Positions 15,712 through 23,082 of a stretch of DNA of 23,375 nucleotides are shown here, in pieces. Positions within the stretch are counted from its first letter, which is position 1, and each line of letters starts with the position of its first letter. The translations under genes and the position numbers were made by a program. Source of the DNA: a virus. Location of the stretch: the IMG/VR virus record IMGVR_UViG_3300031730_000021, positions 1 to 23,375 of that record; one strand, 5' to 3'. A model generated the notes under the pieces. It did no database searches. It was not told where the DNA came from and saw only the letters and a program-made list of their open reading frames with translations.

Positions 15712-16157
15712 GATTCACCGCCTTCCGACGATGCGTCCACCCAGGCCGTGGTCGCCGCACGAAGCGTTCCCGTGTCGATGAACGATGGCCGGCGCGCGCC
15801 CTTGTTCTTTTTCAGTCGATGATTCACGCCTCTCAGCGCGGCCTCGGTGGGCGTGCCACGGACGCCAATCTTCTCGATCTCGGACGTGTCCAGATAGTTG
15901 ATGAAGTCGCGCGCCACCGCCTGCTCCGCGCCCGCGAACGGGTTCTCCGGAGCCGGTGCGCCGGCCACCATGTTGTCGATGGCATCCGCCAGGCTTTCAG
16001 CCACTTGCTCCTCGATCTTCTCCAGGTTCGCATCGAGGAAGACGCTGTAGAGCCCGTAGCGGCGCTCCAGGATCTCGGCCAGGTCGCCCGTGGTCAAGCC
16101 CGTTTTCTCGCCGCCAGGGTGCGGCAGTTCCAGGACGCCCAGGTGAAGCGTCGTCAC
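15708..16157 (-). CDS. Head-tail connector / tail completion protein (149 aa)
   Basis: The GTG at 16157 overlaps the previous TGA (GTGA) and has TGGGG about eight bases upstream; an in-frame GTG at 16169 would add four residues. The N-terminal part is helical and acidic (LTTGDLAEILERRYGLYSVF, then LEKIEEQVAESLADAIDNMV). The C-terminus has ARRPSFIDTGTLRAATTAWV, the R-x-S-x-x-D-T-G-x-L motif shared by virion morphogenesis and HK97 gp10-like tail-completion proteins. Together with its place between the adaptor and neck genes this suggests a connector subunit at the head-tail interface. The exact family is not certain. Confidence 0.72.
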   Translation of the reverse strand: MTTLHLGVLELPHPGGEKTGLTTGDLAEILERRYGLYSVFLDANLEKIEEQVAESLADAIDNMVAGAPAPENPFAGAEQAVARDFINYLDTSEIEKIGVRGTPTEAALRGVNHRLKKNKGARRPSFIDTGTLRAATTAWVDASSEGGES

Positions 16158-16603
16158 GATAGACCCCACAGGGAGCCCAGCGCCATGAGCGTGGAGATGG
16201 CGTTTCGGCCGTAGGGGTCTTTGATCCGCTGCAGATCAGCCAGGCTCAGGTCGGACATGGACTTGCCGAGCGTCATCGTCACGGACGTGGCCTCGTCGGC
16301 GTCCGACGAGATCGCGCCGGCCACGAGGTTGTAGACCCCGAAGGCCTTGCGCTTGTCGTTGAAATAGGTCTGGCCGCCCTGATCCTGCTGGAACTGCAGG
16401 AGCACGGACACCCCCCAATCGTAGACGCAATAGGTGTACAGGGTGGGGCTGACGGTGCAGAGCTGCAGCGGGATCCACTCCATCGCGATGGCAAACCACA
16501 GCGCGAAGCCGGGATCGTTCAACGGCATCACCGTAGTGGTGATGCCAACCGGGTTTCTGCAGTAGGCCTCGAACCCGGCCAGCGTCGGAGTGGTGTCGGC
16601 CAT
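16154..16603 (-). CDS. Head-tail adaptor, DUF4054-like (149 aa)
   Basis: A small protein after the capsid gene and a short accessory gene, in the place of the DUF4054-type connector. It begins MADTTPTLAGFEAYC and has ALWFAIAMEWIPLQLCTVSP followed by a Tyr-rich segment (TLYTYCVYDWG), FNDKRKAFGVYNLVAGAISS, and a C-terminal part with ATSVTMTLGKSMSDLSLADL then QRIKDPYGRNAISTLMALGS. DUF4054 proteins share the idea of a helical bundle ending in a substrate-surface-residue pattern close to 'T-x-x-x-S-x-G', then a flexible helix with K/D-P-Y-G. The match is from memory, not from a search. The stop overlaps the next gene's start. No clear Shine-Dalgarno is visible. Confidence 0.7.
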   Translation of the reverse strand: MADTTPTLAGFEAYCRNPVGITTTVMPLNDPGFALWFAIAMEWIPLQLCTVSPTLYTYCVYDWGVSVLLQFQQDQGGQTYFNDKRKAFGVYNLVAGAISSDADEATSVTMTLGKSMSDLSLADLQRIKDPYGRNAISTLMALGSLWGLS

Positions 16604-16609
16604 GCCGGG

Positions 16610-17149
16610 TCAGCCGCGCGCGGCCCGGTTCGCCTGCGTTCGCGAACGGCTGGACACCGGACGATCCGGCCGCTGAACCTGGATGAGCGATTTGTTCAGG
16701 TCGCTGGGGTTGTCGCCGGGCTTGCCCTGCTCGGTGATCTCCACCTCCAGCGAGCCAACGCCCGTGCCGGCCTCCTGGGCCAGCTTCGCCACCTTGTCAT
16801 CGGCCGAGATCGCTCCACGCTGATGCTCCTGGAGCGCGCGGTCGATGGCCGATTGCTCGTCCTCGCTGAAGCCGTTGCGCATGGCCTCCTCGCTGATCGG
16901 CTTCTCGGAGTAGATCAGGCCGGAGAATCGCTTTCCATCCTCGCGCTTGATTGCGTCACGGGAAACGGCGCCGTAGCCCTCCAGTTGCTTGATCACGTAG
17001 GCGATCTCTTCGGGGCCTCGATGTTGCGGGGGAAGCTGCCACTGCGTTCCGGCGGGGATGCTGTGATCGAACAGCTTCATCACCTCGGGGACGCGGTAGT
17101 GGAGGTGGTGGTTCCGTGTCGTGGCGTTCGCGATGTAGAGCGTTTTCAT
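16610..17149 (-). CDS. Conserved phage structural-region protein (179 aa), function unknown
   Basis: The ATG at 17149 is preferred because AGGA lies seven bases upstream; another ATG two codons earlier is too close to that site. The start MKTLYIANATTRNHHLHYRV, followed by PEVMKLFDHSIPAGTQWQL, resembles a family of phage proteins next to the capsid gene that begin MKTLYVAN. The C-terminal half is charged and low in hydrophobics (GFSEDEQSAIDRALQEHQRG, then VEITEQGKPGDNPSDLNKSL) and ends in a basic Arg/Ser tail (RPVSSRSRTQANRAARG), suggesting a disordered, possibly nucleic-acid- or capsid-binding end. It lies after the capsid terminator. No function is assigned. Confidence 0.7.
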   Translation of the reverse strand: MKTLYIANATTRNHHLHYRVPEVMKLFDHSIPAGTQWQLPPQHRGPEEIAYVIKQLEGYGAVSRDAIKREDGKRFSGLIYSEKPISEEAMRNGFSEDEQSAIDRALQEHQRGAISADDKVAKLAQEAGTGVGSLEVEITEQGKPGDNPSDLNKSLIQVQRPDRPVSSRSRTQANRAARG

Positions 17150-17200
17150 GGACATTTCCTGTCAGGTTGCTGGAGGCTCAATCCTACATCAACCTCATGT

Positions 17201-17229
17201 AAAAACGCCCCGGGGTTGAAGCCGGGGCG
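17201..17229 (-). terminator. Intrinsic terminator after the major capsid gene
   Basis: On the minus strand CGCCCCGG and CCGGGGCG form a perfect eight-pair stem with an eight-base loop, followed by TTTTT. It lies about 50 bases after the capsid stop in one of the two longest spacers in the window. It likely reduces read-through into connector genes, which are needed in far fewer copies. The rest of the 17150-17277 spacer shows no gene and no clear promoter. Confidence 0.88.
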
Positions 17230-17277
17230 AAGTCCACCCGCTGCCCAGGGGTGGAGGAGACAAGCGGTCAGCCGGGC

Positions 17278-18297
17278 TCAGTAGGTCGCCGTGATGATGG
17301 TGATCGTCTCGGGGCGGATGCCCCATCCGGAGGTCGAGCGCAATTCAGCCAGCACGTCGGAGGCGCCGCCGGGAAGCGGGCATTGGATCTCCTTCGGCGC
17401 CACCATGTCGCAGAGCTGGACGGCCGCGCCCGTAAGGGACGGCTGCAGGTCGGCGAAAATGTTGGTGTTGATCCGGTTCTGGCTGGCCGGCTTCTTCACC
17501 TCGGGCATGTTGATGATGATGTAGTCGGCGCCACCGCTGGCTGCACCCTTCAGCGTGTCGTCCACGGTGAACGTCACCTCGTCGCCCTGGCGCTTGGCGA
17601 TGTCGGCCACCATGCCGGCCGTCGTCTCCACACCCGCGCCGTTGCGCTGGAACTGCGTGAGCTGCACCACGCCCTGGTAGTCCCACGCGGCATCGATCTG
17701 CTGCGAGGTAAGGATGTTGATGCGAACGCCCATCCCCATCAGGTTGGTTCGCACCTTCAGCGCGGCGATCTGCGACAGCAGGAACAGGGCCATCTGGCCA
17801 TTGTCGTAGGTCGAGATCGTGGTGTTCCCGTTGCTGTCCGCCGGCAGGTTGACCGTGGTGGCACCGGCCGTGTTCAGCAGGCCCTCGCCGGTCGCGCCGG
17901 AACCGAACAGGGCCGCCGTGCGAACCTGCTGGAAGATCGCTTGGCGCATACCCATGCGCTGGGCTTCGGCGAGCGCGACACCCCACTGAGCCGCCTGGCT
18001 CATATCGTGGTGGTCGTACTCGGCACGGACGCGCCAGAGGTAGGTCGGCGTCGAGAACTGGTGCGCCACCAGCGTCACGCTCGGCAGAGCGTTGTAGGCC
18101 ACCTGGCCGCCCGCGACTTGCGTACGCAGCTCCAGGGCCTTGCCGTAGACGGCGAGATCGCCTTCGCCCAGGCGCGGAAGCACCTCGCGGCCGGCCAGCG
18201 ATTCAGCGAAGCCGGAAGCCTGCTGATACTGCAGCACCACCTCGGGCATCATGAACGACGGGTGAGCCTGGACGTAGGCGGGAAACACGTTTGCCAT
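17278..18297 (-). CDS. Major capsid protein, DUF2184-like (339 aa)
   Basis: The main shell subunit. The gene follows the protease/scaffold and cement genes and has the strongest ribosome binding site seen (AAGGAG eight bases upstream) plus a downstream terminator, both expected for the most abundant protein. Features consistent with an HK97-fold coat are an N-arm (MANVFPAYVQAHPSFMMPEV), the spine-helix region around DHHDMSQAAQWGVALAEAQR, and the P-domain strands and helix with MGVRINILTSQQIDAAWDYQ. Near the C-terminus are ADYIIINMPEVKKPASQNRI and IRPETITIIT. This pattern matches the DUF2184-type capsid proteins of Bcep781/E217-like phages as I recall them. No internal stop or frameshift is present. 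Confidence 0.9.
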   Translation of the reverse strand: MANVFPAYVQAHPSFMMPEVVLQYQQASGFAESLAGREVLPRLGEGDLAVYGKALELRTQVAGGQVAYNALPSVTLVAHQFSTPTYLWRVRAEYDHHDMSQAAQWGVALAEAQRMGMRQAIFQQVRTAALFGSGATGEGLLNTAGATTVNLPADSNGNTTISTYDNGQMALFLLSQIAALKVRTNLMGMGVRINILTSQQIDAAWDYQGVVQLTQFQRNGAGVETTAGMVADIAKRQGDEVTFTVDDTLKGAASGGADYIIINMPEVKKPASQNRINTNIFADLQPSLTGAAVQLCDMVAPKEIQCPLPGGASDVLAELRSTSGWGIRPETITIITATY

Positions 18298-18303
18298 GCT
18301 GTT

Positions 18304-18311
18304 GGCTCCTT
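18304..18311 (-). promoter_or_regulatory. Strong ribosome binding site of the capsid gene
   Basis: On the coding strand AAGGAGCC precedes the capsid ATG by six bases of spacer. It is the closest match to the consensus in the window, where most other genes rely on stop/start overlap or weak GA-rich sites. High capsid expression is the likely reason. Confidence 0.8.
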
Positions 18312-18312
18312 C

Positions 18313-18918
18313 TTAGATGATGACGATGGCCGCCGCGTTTCCGCTGCGCGTCCACGTTGCTGCGTTGGTGCCGTCGAACGCCACCGTCATGACCTGCGCC
18401 GTCTGGATGGACAGGATCTTGATCGGCAGGGCGGCCACGGTGTCGTAGGCGACGATGCGCTGGTTCGTGAAGTCCCACGAAACCTGTTGCGTGATCAGGC
18501 CGCCGTCGTCGGACACCAGCGCCGGGTCGATGGCGAGCGCCAGCTTCGCGCCCGAGCCCAGGCGGAAGAAGTTCACTTGGCCGCCGCTCAGCGTCTGCGG
18601 GACGGGCGACTGCGGCGAGCTGATGGCCGCACCGTTCTGGTTGAACACCGAGAAGCCGGTGAGGTTGGCTTCCGTGGTGGCGCGCTTGATCTGCGAGCCA
18701 CGCGGGTCGTTGCCCGAGGCGGGGATGTATTCGCCGATGGCGACACCACCCCACATGGGCAGAGTCTCCGATGCGGCGAGCACGCCACCGGACAGCGCGA
18801 ATCGCTTTGCCGGATCATCGAAGAACGTACCAGCGACGAGGCCGGCGGCCGTCGTCAGGAAAAGGCCGGCCGCGACCGTGGTCGCGAACGGGTTGAATGC
18901 GATGCTGTTCGCGCTCAT
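18313..18918 (-). CDS. Head cement/decoration protein (201 aa)
   Basis: Starts in an ATGA overlap with the protease/scaffold gene and ends 15 bases before the capsid start, the usual place of the structural cement protein. The sequence is beta-rich: MSANSIAFNPFATTVAAGLF, then MWGGVAIGEYIPA (a pattern like the M-x-G-G-V-x-I-x-E motif in cement proteins of related phages), LTGFSVFNQNGAAISSPQSP, VNFFRLGSGAKLALAIDPAL and a terminal hydrophobic stretch (SGNAAAIVII). No enzymatic motif is visible. Function as a capsid-stabilising protein is inferred from position and recalled family resemblance. Confidence 0.78.
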   Translation of the reverse strand: MSANSIAFNPFATTVAAGLFLTTAAGLVAGTFFDDPAKRFALSGGVLAASETLPMWGGVAIGEYIPASGNDPRGSQIKRATTEANLTGFSVFNQNGAAISSPQSPVPQTLSGGQVNFFRLGSGAKLALAIDPALVSDDGGLITQQVSWDFTNQRIVAYDTVAALPIKILSIQTAQVMTVAFDGTNAATWTRSGNAAAIVII

Positions 18919-19673
18919 TGCTTGTCACCCTTGTTGAAGTGGATGAGGCCACGCACGGGGGCGCGGAAGTCGTCCATCCAGCCACCGGCCGGGCCGACGA
19001 ACGTCGTGATGTTGTGGCCGGTGTTGTCGTCGCGGCGACGGATCGCACGCGGCGAGCGCGGGGCGCCGGCTTCGGTCAGCGGGGCGTGCGAGGCGGCAGC
19101 GGCGTCGGCCAGGATCGTCTCCTCGGCGATCTTGAGCGCCACGGAGTCGGTGATCGCCGACAGGTCGGCGCCCTTCCAGGCCGGCGAATGCGGCTGCAGC
19201 TTGCGCAGGAGGCGCGTGCGGTAACCCAGCAGGCGCTCGCCGTCCATCTTGCGCGGGGCTGTCAGGCCGTGCATCTGGTAAACGGAGTCGGCGCGCGCCT
19301 GGCAGTCGGCCATCGCTTCAGCTTCCTCGGCGTCCTTCTTCGCGGATTCCTCGGCATCCTTCATGGACTTCTCCTTCTCTTCGGCCGAATCCTTCTCGGC
19401 CTTCTCGAACGCGTCTTTCTTCGCCTGCTCTTCGGCAGCGTCCTTCGCGGCCTTTTCCTCGGCGTCCTTGCGGGCGCTGTCGGCGGCGTTGAGGGCCGGG
19501 GCCGGCATGTTCTTCTCGGCCGCATCCATGCGCGAGCCGAGGGCGCCGACGGAGCCGGCGATTCCCTTCACGAGGGCCATGATCTCGGAGAGGCTGGGCT
19601 GGGAGTCCGCAATGGCGGCATCCTTCTTCGCCTTCTCTTCGGCGGCGATCTTCGCCTTCTCTTCTTCGGTCAT
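18915..19673 (-). CDS. Nested in-frame scaffold protein from internal start (252 aa)
   Basis: An ATG at 19673, codon 371 of the larger protease gene, has GAGGT five to nine bases upstream, which is a far better site than that of the full-length start. Translation from here gives only the charged part: MTEEEKAKIAAEEKAKKDAA, further Lys/Ala/Glu repeats up to about residue 150, and a C-terminal globular-looking part that ends with TGHNITTFVGPAGGWMDDF. A protease gene with an in-frame 3' scaffold gene is well known (lambda C/Nu3). The nested product would be the internal scaffold, cleaved or released during maturation. The start site and SD are visible; use of the site is inference. Confidence 0.65.
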   Translation of the reverse strand: MTEEEKAKIAAEEKAKKDAAIADSQPSLSEIMALVKGIAGSVGALGSRMDAAEKNMPAPALNAADSARKDAEEKAAKDAAEEQAKKDAFEKAEKDSAEEKEKSMKDAEESAKKDAEEAEAMADCQARADSVYQMHGLTAPRKMDGERLLGYRTRLLRKLQPHSPAWKGADLSAITDSVALKIAEETILADAAAASHAPLTEAGAPRSPRAIRRRDDNTGHNITTFVGPAGGWMDDFRAPVRGLIHFNKGDKQ

Positions 19674-20783
19674 CGATACCTCGATTGGTTGATCAACTTG
19701 CACACCCTCGGAAGGGCCTTCTTTATCCCACACTCCACGCTCGCAGATTGCGAGGTGATCTATCAAATATGGATTGCCTTCGATCAGGATCGAAGTGTCA
19801 CCGTCGAGCGGAACTTTAACACTGCCACTCGCGGCGTCAAATACAACGCCAGGAGACGTGCTCCAAGTCGCTCCCGGGCGAGCCATTTCGGCGCCGGCCA
19901 CCATGTCCAGAATGCGCGCGATACCCCACACCTCGCCGTCGCCTTCCGGCGTGGTGGCGTGGACGAGATACGGCAGCAGGATGGCGCCGACGTTCGACTC
20001 CGCGTAGCTGGCGGTGTCGAGCTTGTTCTTCTCCGGATGCTGCCAGACGACGGGCAGGCCGTTGCAGCGCGCCAGAAACTCGTCATTCATGTACAACGAT
20101 GCGTCCCGGTGCGCGAACTCGCCGAGCTTGCCCGGCTCTTTCTCGCGCTGCTCTTCGCTGGCCCAGCGGAACACCTGGCCCGTGCCCGTGATGCGCAGGG
20201 CGAACAGCATGGAGTTCCCGAATACCTGGGGCGACGGCAGGTCGCCATCGCGGATCAGGCGCGCCACATCCAGCTCGGTGTGCGCCGCCGCAACGCGGAA
20301 CGCAACCCTCAGGCCGGGATGCAGTGGCTCCGGCGCTTCGTCGGGCTTGCACCAGACGAATCCGGTGGACTCGTCGCAGATCGTGACTTCGAACTTTTCC
20401 ACTCCACGGGCGACGAACGTAGAAAATTGGCCATCGCTGCAAAGCAACGCGAGGGGGCCTTCGTAGGCGAAACCGGATTCTTCAAGGGCTTCGCGTCGTG
20501 CGGCTTGCTCATCGGTTTCTCCCTCCTCCAGGTGGCCGCCCGGCAGGCCGAAAGTGCGCGGGAAGTCGCCGCCGTCGCCGCGCCGCAGGAGCAGCGTCTC
20601 GCCTTCGTCGGTCAGGAACAGGATTCCGGCTGCGCGGCCGAGCGGGCCAGCCTTCGGTGCGATTGGCATCTCGTCGGCCTCGGCGAATTCCCTCCCCACC
20701 GCCTGAGAGACTCCAGCTACGCCGCCGGGGGTATGGGCTGCGGCCTCCATTAGGCGGTGCTGGGCTGGCGAGACGGTGGGCAT
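18915..20783 (-). CDS. Nudix domain - DUF2213-like prohead protease - scaffold fusion (622 aa)
   Basis: The ATG at 20783 follows the MuF-like stop by 16 bases; upstream in-frame sequence is a shadow of that gene. The ribosome binding site is weak (GAGG, 14 bases away). Residues about 50-165 form a Nudix domain with a near-complete box at 83-105 (G, E89, R97-E98, E101-E102, G104), so the metal-binding glutamates are intact. Residues about 190-370 match DUF2213: RDASLYMNDEFLARCNGLPV, then S310 in TSPG and H343 in DHLAICERGVWDK, candidates for the protease Ser and His. Residues 371 to about 520 are Lys/Ala/Glu/Asp repeats expected to form a scaffold coiled coil; the C-terminal ~100 residues probably touch the capsid. 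The protease/scaffold pairing is standard; the Nudix addition is unusual. Confidence 0.88.
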   Translation of the reverse strand: MPTVSPAQHRLMEAAAHTPGGVAGVSQAVGREFAEADEMPIAPKAGPLGRAAGILFLTDEGETLLLRRGDGGDFPRTFGLPGGHLEEGETDEQAARREALEESGFAYEGPLALLCSDGQFSTFVARGVEKFEVTICDESTGFVWCKPDEAPEPLHPGLRVAFRVAAAHTELDVARLIRDGDLPSPQVFGNSMLFALRITGTGQVFRWASEEQREKEPGKLGEFAHRDASLYMNDEFLARCNGLPVVWQHPEKNKLDTASYAESNVGAILLPYLVHATTPEGDGEVWGIARILDMVAGAEMARPGATWSTSPGVVFDAASGSVKVPLDGDTSILIEGNPYLIDHLAICERGVWDKEGPSEGVQVDQPIEVSMTEEEKAKIAAEEKAKKDAAIADSQPSLSEIMALVKGIAGSVGALGSRMDAAEKNMPAPALNAADSARKDAEEKAAKDAAEEQAKKDAFEKAEKDSAEEKEKSMKDAEESAKKDAEEAEAMADCQARADSVYQMHGLTAPRKMDGERLLGYRTRLLRKLQPHSPAWKGADLSAITDSVALKIAEETILADAAAASHAPLTEAGAPRSPRAIRRRDDNTGHNITTFVGPAGGWMDDFRAPVRGLIHFNKGDKQ

Positions 20784-20799
20784 GGGCGTAGATTGTGCC

Positions 20800-21618
20800 T
20801 CAAGTGGGCGGAAGCGCGTACATGCCTGCCTTCGTGAGCATGTCCGCAGGGATCTTTCGCAACGCGAAAATGTAGGTGGCCCAGCATGAGCAGAACACCT
20901 CCTCTCCCACATGCGTCACCTCGTCGTAGTAGCCCGCCGGCCCGACCTTCATCTTCCCCTGAGCGAGCGCCCAATTTCCCCGGATGGTGTACACGAGCTG
21001 ATCGCGCGCCTTGTGATCGGGTCGGAAGTCATAGCCCGGTCGGCGGAATGGCGAGTTCCAAGTGAGCGCGAGCGCGTCGTTCCCCGTCGCCACGATGTCA
21101 TTGATCGTCGCCACGAGCTTGTGCGTCTGGTCGATCACCACGCGCCGCTCCTGGAAGGGCATTTGCCCGAGCGCCTTGCGGATGTCGGCCTTCTCCTCCT
21201 TCACGTCCACCGCGCGCGAGCCTCCAGGCCCGATGGACGTGGCCCAGCCCTGGAAGCGACGGAGCGTCGTGTCGATGGCCGCCTCGCGGTTCAGCTTGAT
21301 CAGGTTCGCGCTCGCCATGATGCGGCGATCCAGCTCGGCCCGGAGCTTCGGCTTCACGCGGTCGATGTTCACGCGCTTCAGCTCGGGCATGTTGCGTAGC
21401 ACGCCGCCCTGAGTCACGAGGCCGCGATAGCGGTCGGTCAGAACGCGCTTCAGCTCGCGCTCCGTCTCGGCCGGCGTGCGGAGCTGCAGGAGCGCCGAGC
21501 GGCGCAGGCGCGCCACCCACTGATCGAGCTGGGCCTGAGAGGTGAAGCCGTACTGCTTGAAGTGGTTGACGGCCTCCGTCACCTCGGCGAAGAACGTGGG
21601 GGCGTTACTCCGCGCCAT
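20800..21618 (-). CDS. Minor head protein, phage Mu gpF-like (272 aa)
   Basis: The ATG at 21618 overlaps the end of the portal gene by 14 bases; an upstream in-frame start gives an N-terminus that is a shadow of the portal gene. The helical N-terminal part (FFAEVTEAVNHFKQYGFTSQ, LRRSALLQLRTPAETERELK) resembles MuF proteins. The conserved C-terminal region from residue 187 has PDHKARDQLVYTIRGNWALA (200-219), then DEVTHVGEEVFCSCWATYIF and ALRKIPADMLTKAG, the D-H/R, V-T-x-x-G-E-E-V-x-C-x-C pattern of the family. These proteins are packaged in the head with the portal and are required early in head assembly. The order portal, MuF, protease is standard. Confidence 0.88.
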   Translation of the reverse strand: MARSNAPTFFAEVTEAVNHFKQYGFTSQAQLDQWVARLRRSALLQLRTPAETERELKRVLTDRYRGLVTQGGVLRNMPELKRVNIDRVKPKLRAELDRRIMASANLIKLNREAAIDTTLRRFQGWATSIGPGGSRAVDVKEEKADIRKALGQMPFQERRVVIDQTHKLVATINDIVATGNDALALTWNSPFRRPGYDFRPDHKARDQLVYTIRGNWALAQGKMKVGPAGYYDEVTHVGEEVFCSCWATYIFALRKIPADMLTKAGMYALPPT

Positions 21619-23050
21619 CGCCCGAGTCCTCATCGCCACCGTCCTCGCCTCCACCATCACCGCCCGGCGCGCCCGGCTGCGGCGGCTCGTAGCTCGCCAG
21701 GGCCGCCAGATCGATGACGAGCGTGTTCGTGAAGAATTCGGGCATGTCGGCCATTGCCTGCGAGAACCACTCCACGGCGTTCGCACGGTTGATTGGATCG
21801 AGCGACGGGAGCAACGTCTTCAGGACTTCGACCATCGCCTTCAGCTTGTCGGCGTTGCGCTTGACCACCTCGGACTTCGGCTCCTGGATCAGCGTCGGCC
21901 ATTCCGTCGTGAATAGCGCCTTCATGTCGTAGAACCACTGTTCGTAGCTCACTCCCTTCAGCTCGGGAATATCGTTCTGCAGAGCAGCGTAGAAGTCCGG
22001 ATTCCAGGCCCTGTGCATCACGATTCGGTCGAAGAAAGCATGCGCCGGCTGCAATTCGTTGCGGATCGAATCGATGTACTGCACCACCGCGAGCATGTCC
22101 TGATCGCCGCTGGCGAGACCCTTCGCGAAGCTTTCGTCCTTGATCAAGATTGCGGGAACGTCCGTCGCGGCAGCGATGTCGCTGATGATGTTGTCGCGCG
22201 CCACCGTCATTGCCTTGTCGGTGTTCTGGAGGTTGATGGATTCGATGGATTCCGTGATACCGATGGTGAGCGTGTTGTTCGTCTTTCCCATGTTCAGAAG
22301 CGAGCGCTTCCAGCCGGAGATCTTCGCGGCTACCTTGTTCACCACCGAGCCGCCCTGCTCCATCTTCGCGATGATCAGGCCGGCTTTCAGCGACACCATG
22401 TCGTTCACGATCATGGTCTGGATGAAGGACTTCATCGGGAACAGCGCGCGCAGGAACACCGATCGGCCCGAGAAGCTGAAGCTCGAACTCTGAAAGCTCA
22501 GGTAGATCGGCGTCCCGTTGAACAGCAGCACCGAGCGCGATTTGTGGTAAGGCTGGCCGGCGGCCGTGATGTCCTGCCACGCCTTCTGGTAGTCGGGCGC
22601 GTTCGGATTCTGGTTCGTCACCGCCGAGCCCGAGAGGTTCAGTGGGTCGAAGATATTCACGTACAGGTCTTCGACCTTGTAGAGCGCTTCCAGCGGGATC
22701 GGCTTGTCCGTGGGGTAGTTCGGCGCGCCGTAGATCAGGGCGCCCAGGCCATACGCGCGCGAGACGTGCGCGAGGTCACGGATGTAGCGCGTGGCCTCCA
22801 GCTTGTCCCATTCTTCATTGAACGCCTTCACGAGCTGTTCTTCGGTGGCGCTGGGGATGTTGATCTTCCGGCGTTGTCCGAGCGCGAGCGCGATGGGCTT
22901 CTCGACCACCTTGCCGGCCAGCGGGTGAAGTTCCCAAAGCTGCTTGCACAGCTCGTAGCTCGCGGGCGCGCCGGGGACGATCTCGTTCGCATCGAGGATT
23001 GCCATCAGGCCGTTCGGGACGGTGGAGCTGGAGATTTCGATATTGCTCAT
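21605..23050 (-). CDS. Portal protein, DUF1073-like (481 aa)
   Basis: Forms the dodecameric DNA entry and exit ring at one capsid vertex and docks the terminase. The gene lies 32 bases after the terminase stop. The N-terminal core (CKQLWELHPLAGKVVEKPIA, then RYIRDLAHVSRAYGLGALIY) and the central strands fit the DUF1073 portal family. The stem-region motif TDVPAILIKDESFAKGLASG (P299 within it), followed by DQD, corresponds to the family's conserved P-x-x-x-L/I...G...G-x-x-D segment. The C-terminal ~25 residues are Pro/Gly and then Asp/Glu-rich (GGDGGGEDGGDEDSGDGAE) and probably disordered. The start is preceded by a CCTGAGAGAATCC leader that recurs before the tape measure gene. Confidence 0.92.
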   Translation of the reverse strand: MSNIEISSSTVPNGLMAILDANEIVPGAPASYELCKQLWELHPLAGKVVEKPIALALGQRRKINIPSATEEQLVKAFNEEWDKLEATRYIRDLAHVSRAYGLGALIYGAPNYPTDKPIPLEALYKVEDLYVNIFDPLNLSGSAVTNQNPNAPDYQKAWQDITAAGQPYHKSRSVLLFNGTPIYLSFQSSSFSFSGRSVFLRALFPMKSFIQTMIVNDMVSLKAGLIIAKMEQGGSVVNKVAAKISGWKRSLLNMGKTNNTLTIGITESIESINLQNTDKAMTVARDNIISDIAAATDVPAILIKDESFAKGLASGDQDMLAVVQYIDSIRNELQPAHAFFDRIVMHRAWNPDFYAALQNDIPELKGVSYEQWFYDMKALFTTEWPTLIQEPKSEVVKRNADKLKAMVEVLKTLLPSLDPINRANAVEWFSQAMADMPEFFTNTLVIDLAALASYEPPQPGAPGGDGGGEDGGDEDSGDGAE

Positions 23051-23054
23051 GGGC

Positions 23055-23067
23055 GGATTCTCTCAGG
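23055..23067 (-). promoter_or_regulatory. 13-base leader upstream of the portal start (copy 2)
   Basis: The minus-strand sequence CCTGAGAGAATCC ends four bases before the portal ATG and is identical to the copy before the tape measure gene. It lies in the short spacer between the terminase stop and the portal start. Confidence 0.45.
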
Positions 23068-23082
23068 TGATCGGGCGTGATG

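Noticed and set aside
14654-15760. Minus-strand open frame of 368 codons overlapping the neck protein in another frame
   Set aside because: Product is Arg/Pro/His-rich shadow sequence; the competing frame has plausible structural-protein sequence and a GTGA overlap with its neighbour.
17251-19224. Plus-strand open frame of 657 codons opposite capsid and cement genes
   Set aside because: Low-complexity Arg/Gly/Leu/Val product with no ribosome binding site in context; it mirrors well-recognised structural genes.
19300-19500. Repetitive, purine/pyrimidine-biased tract that looks like a DNA repeat
   Set aside because: It is explained by Lys/Glu/Ala/Asp codon repeats of the scaffold coiled coil and has no regular DNA period.
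18897-20753. Plus-strand open frame of 618 codons opposite the protease/scaffold gene
   Set aside because: Its hydrophobic Leu/Phe run arises from the reverse complement of Lys/Glu/Ala scaffold codons, so it is not a real membrane protein.
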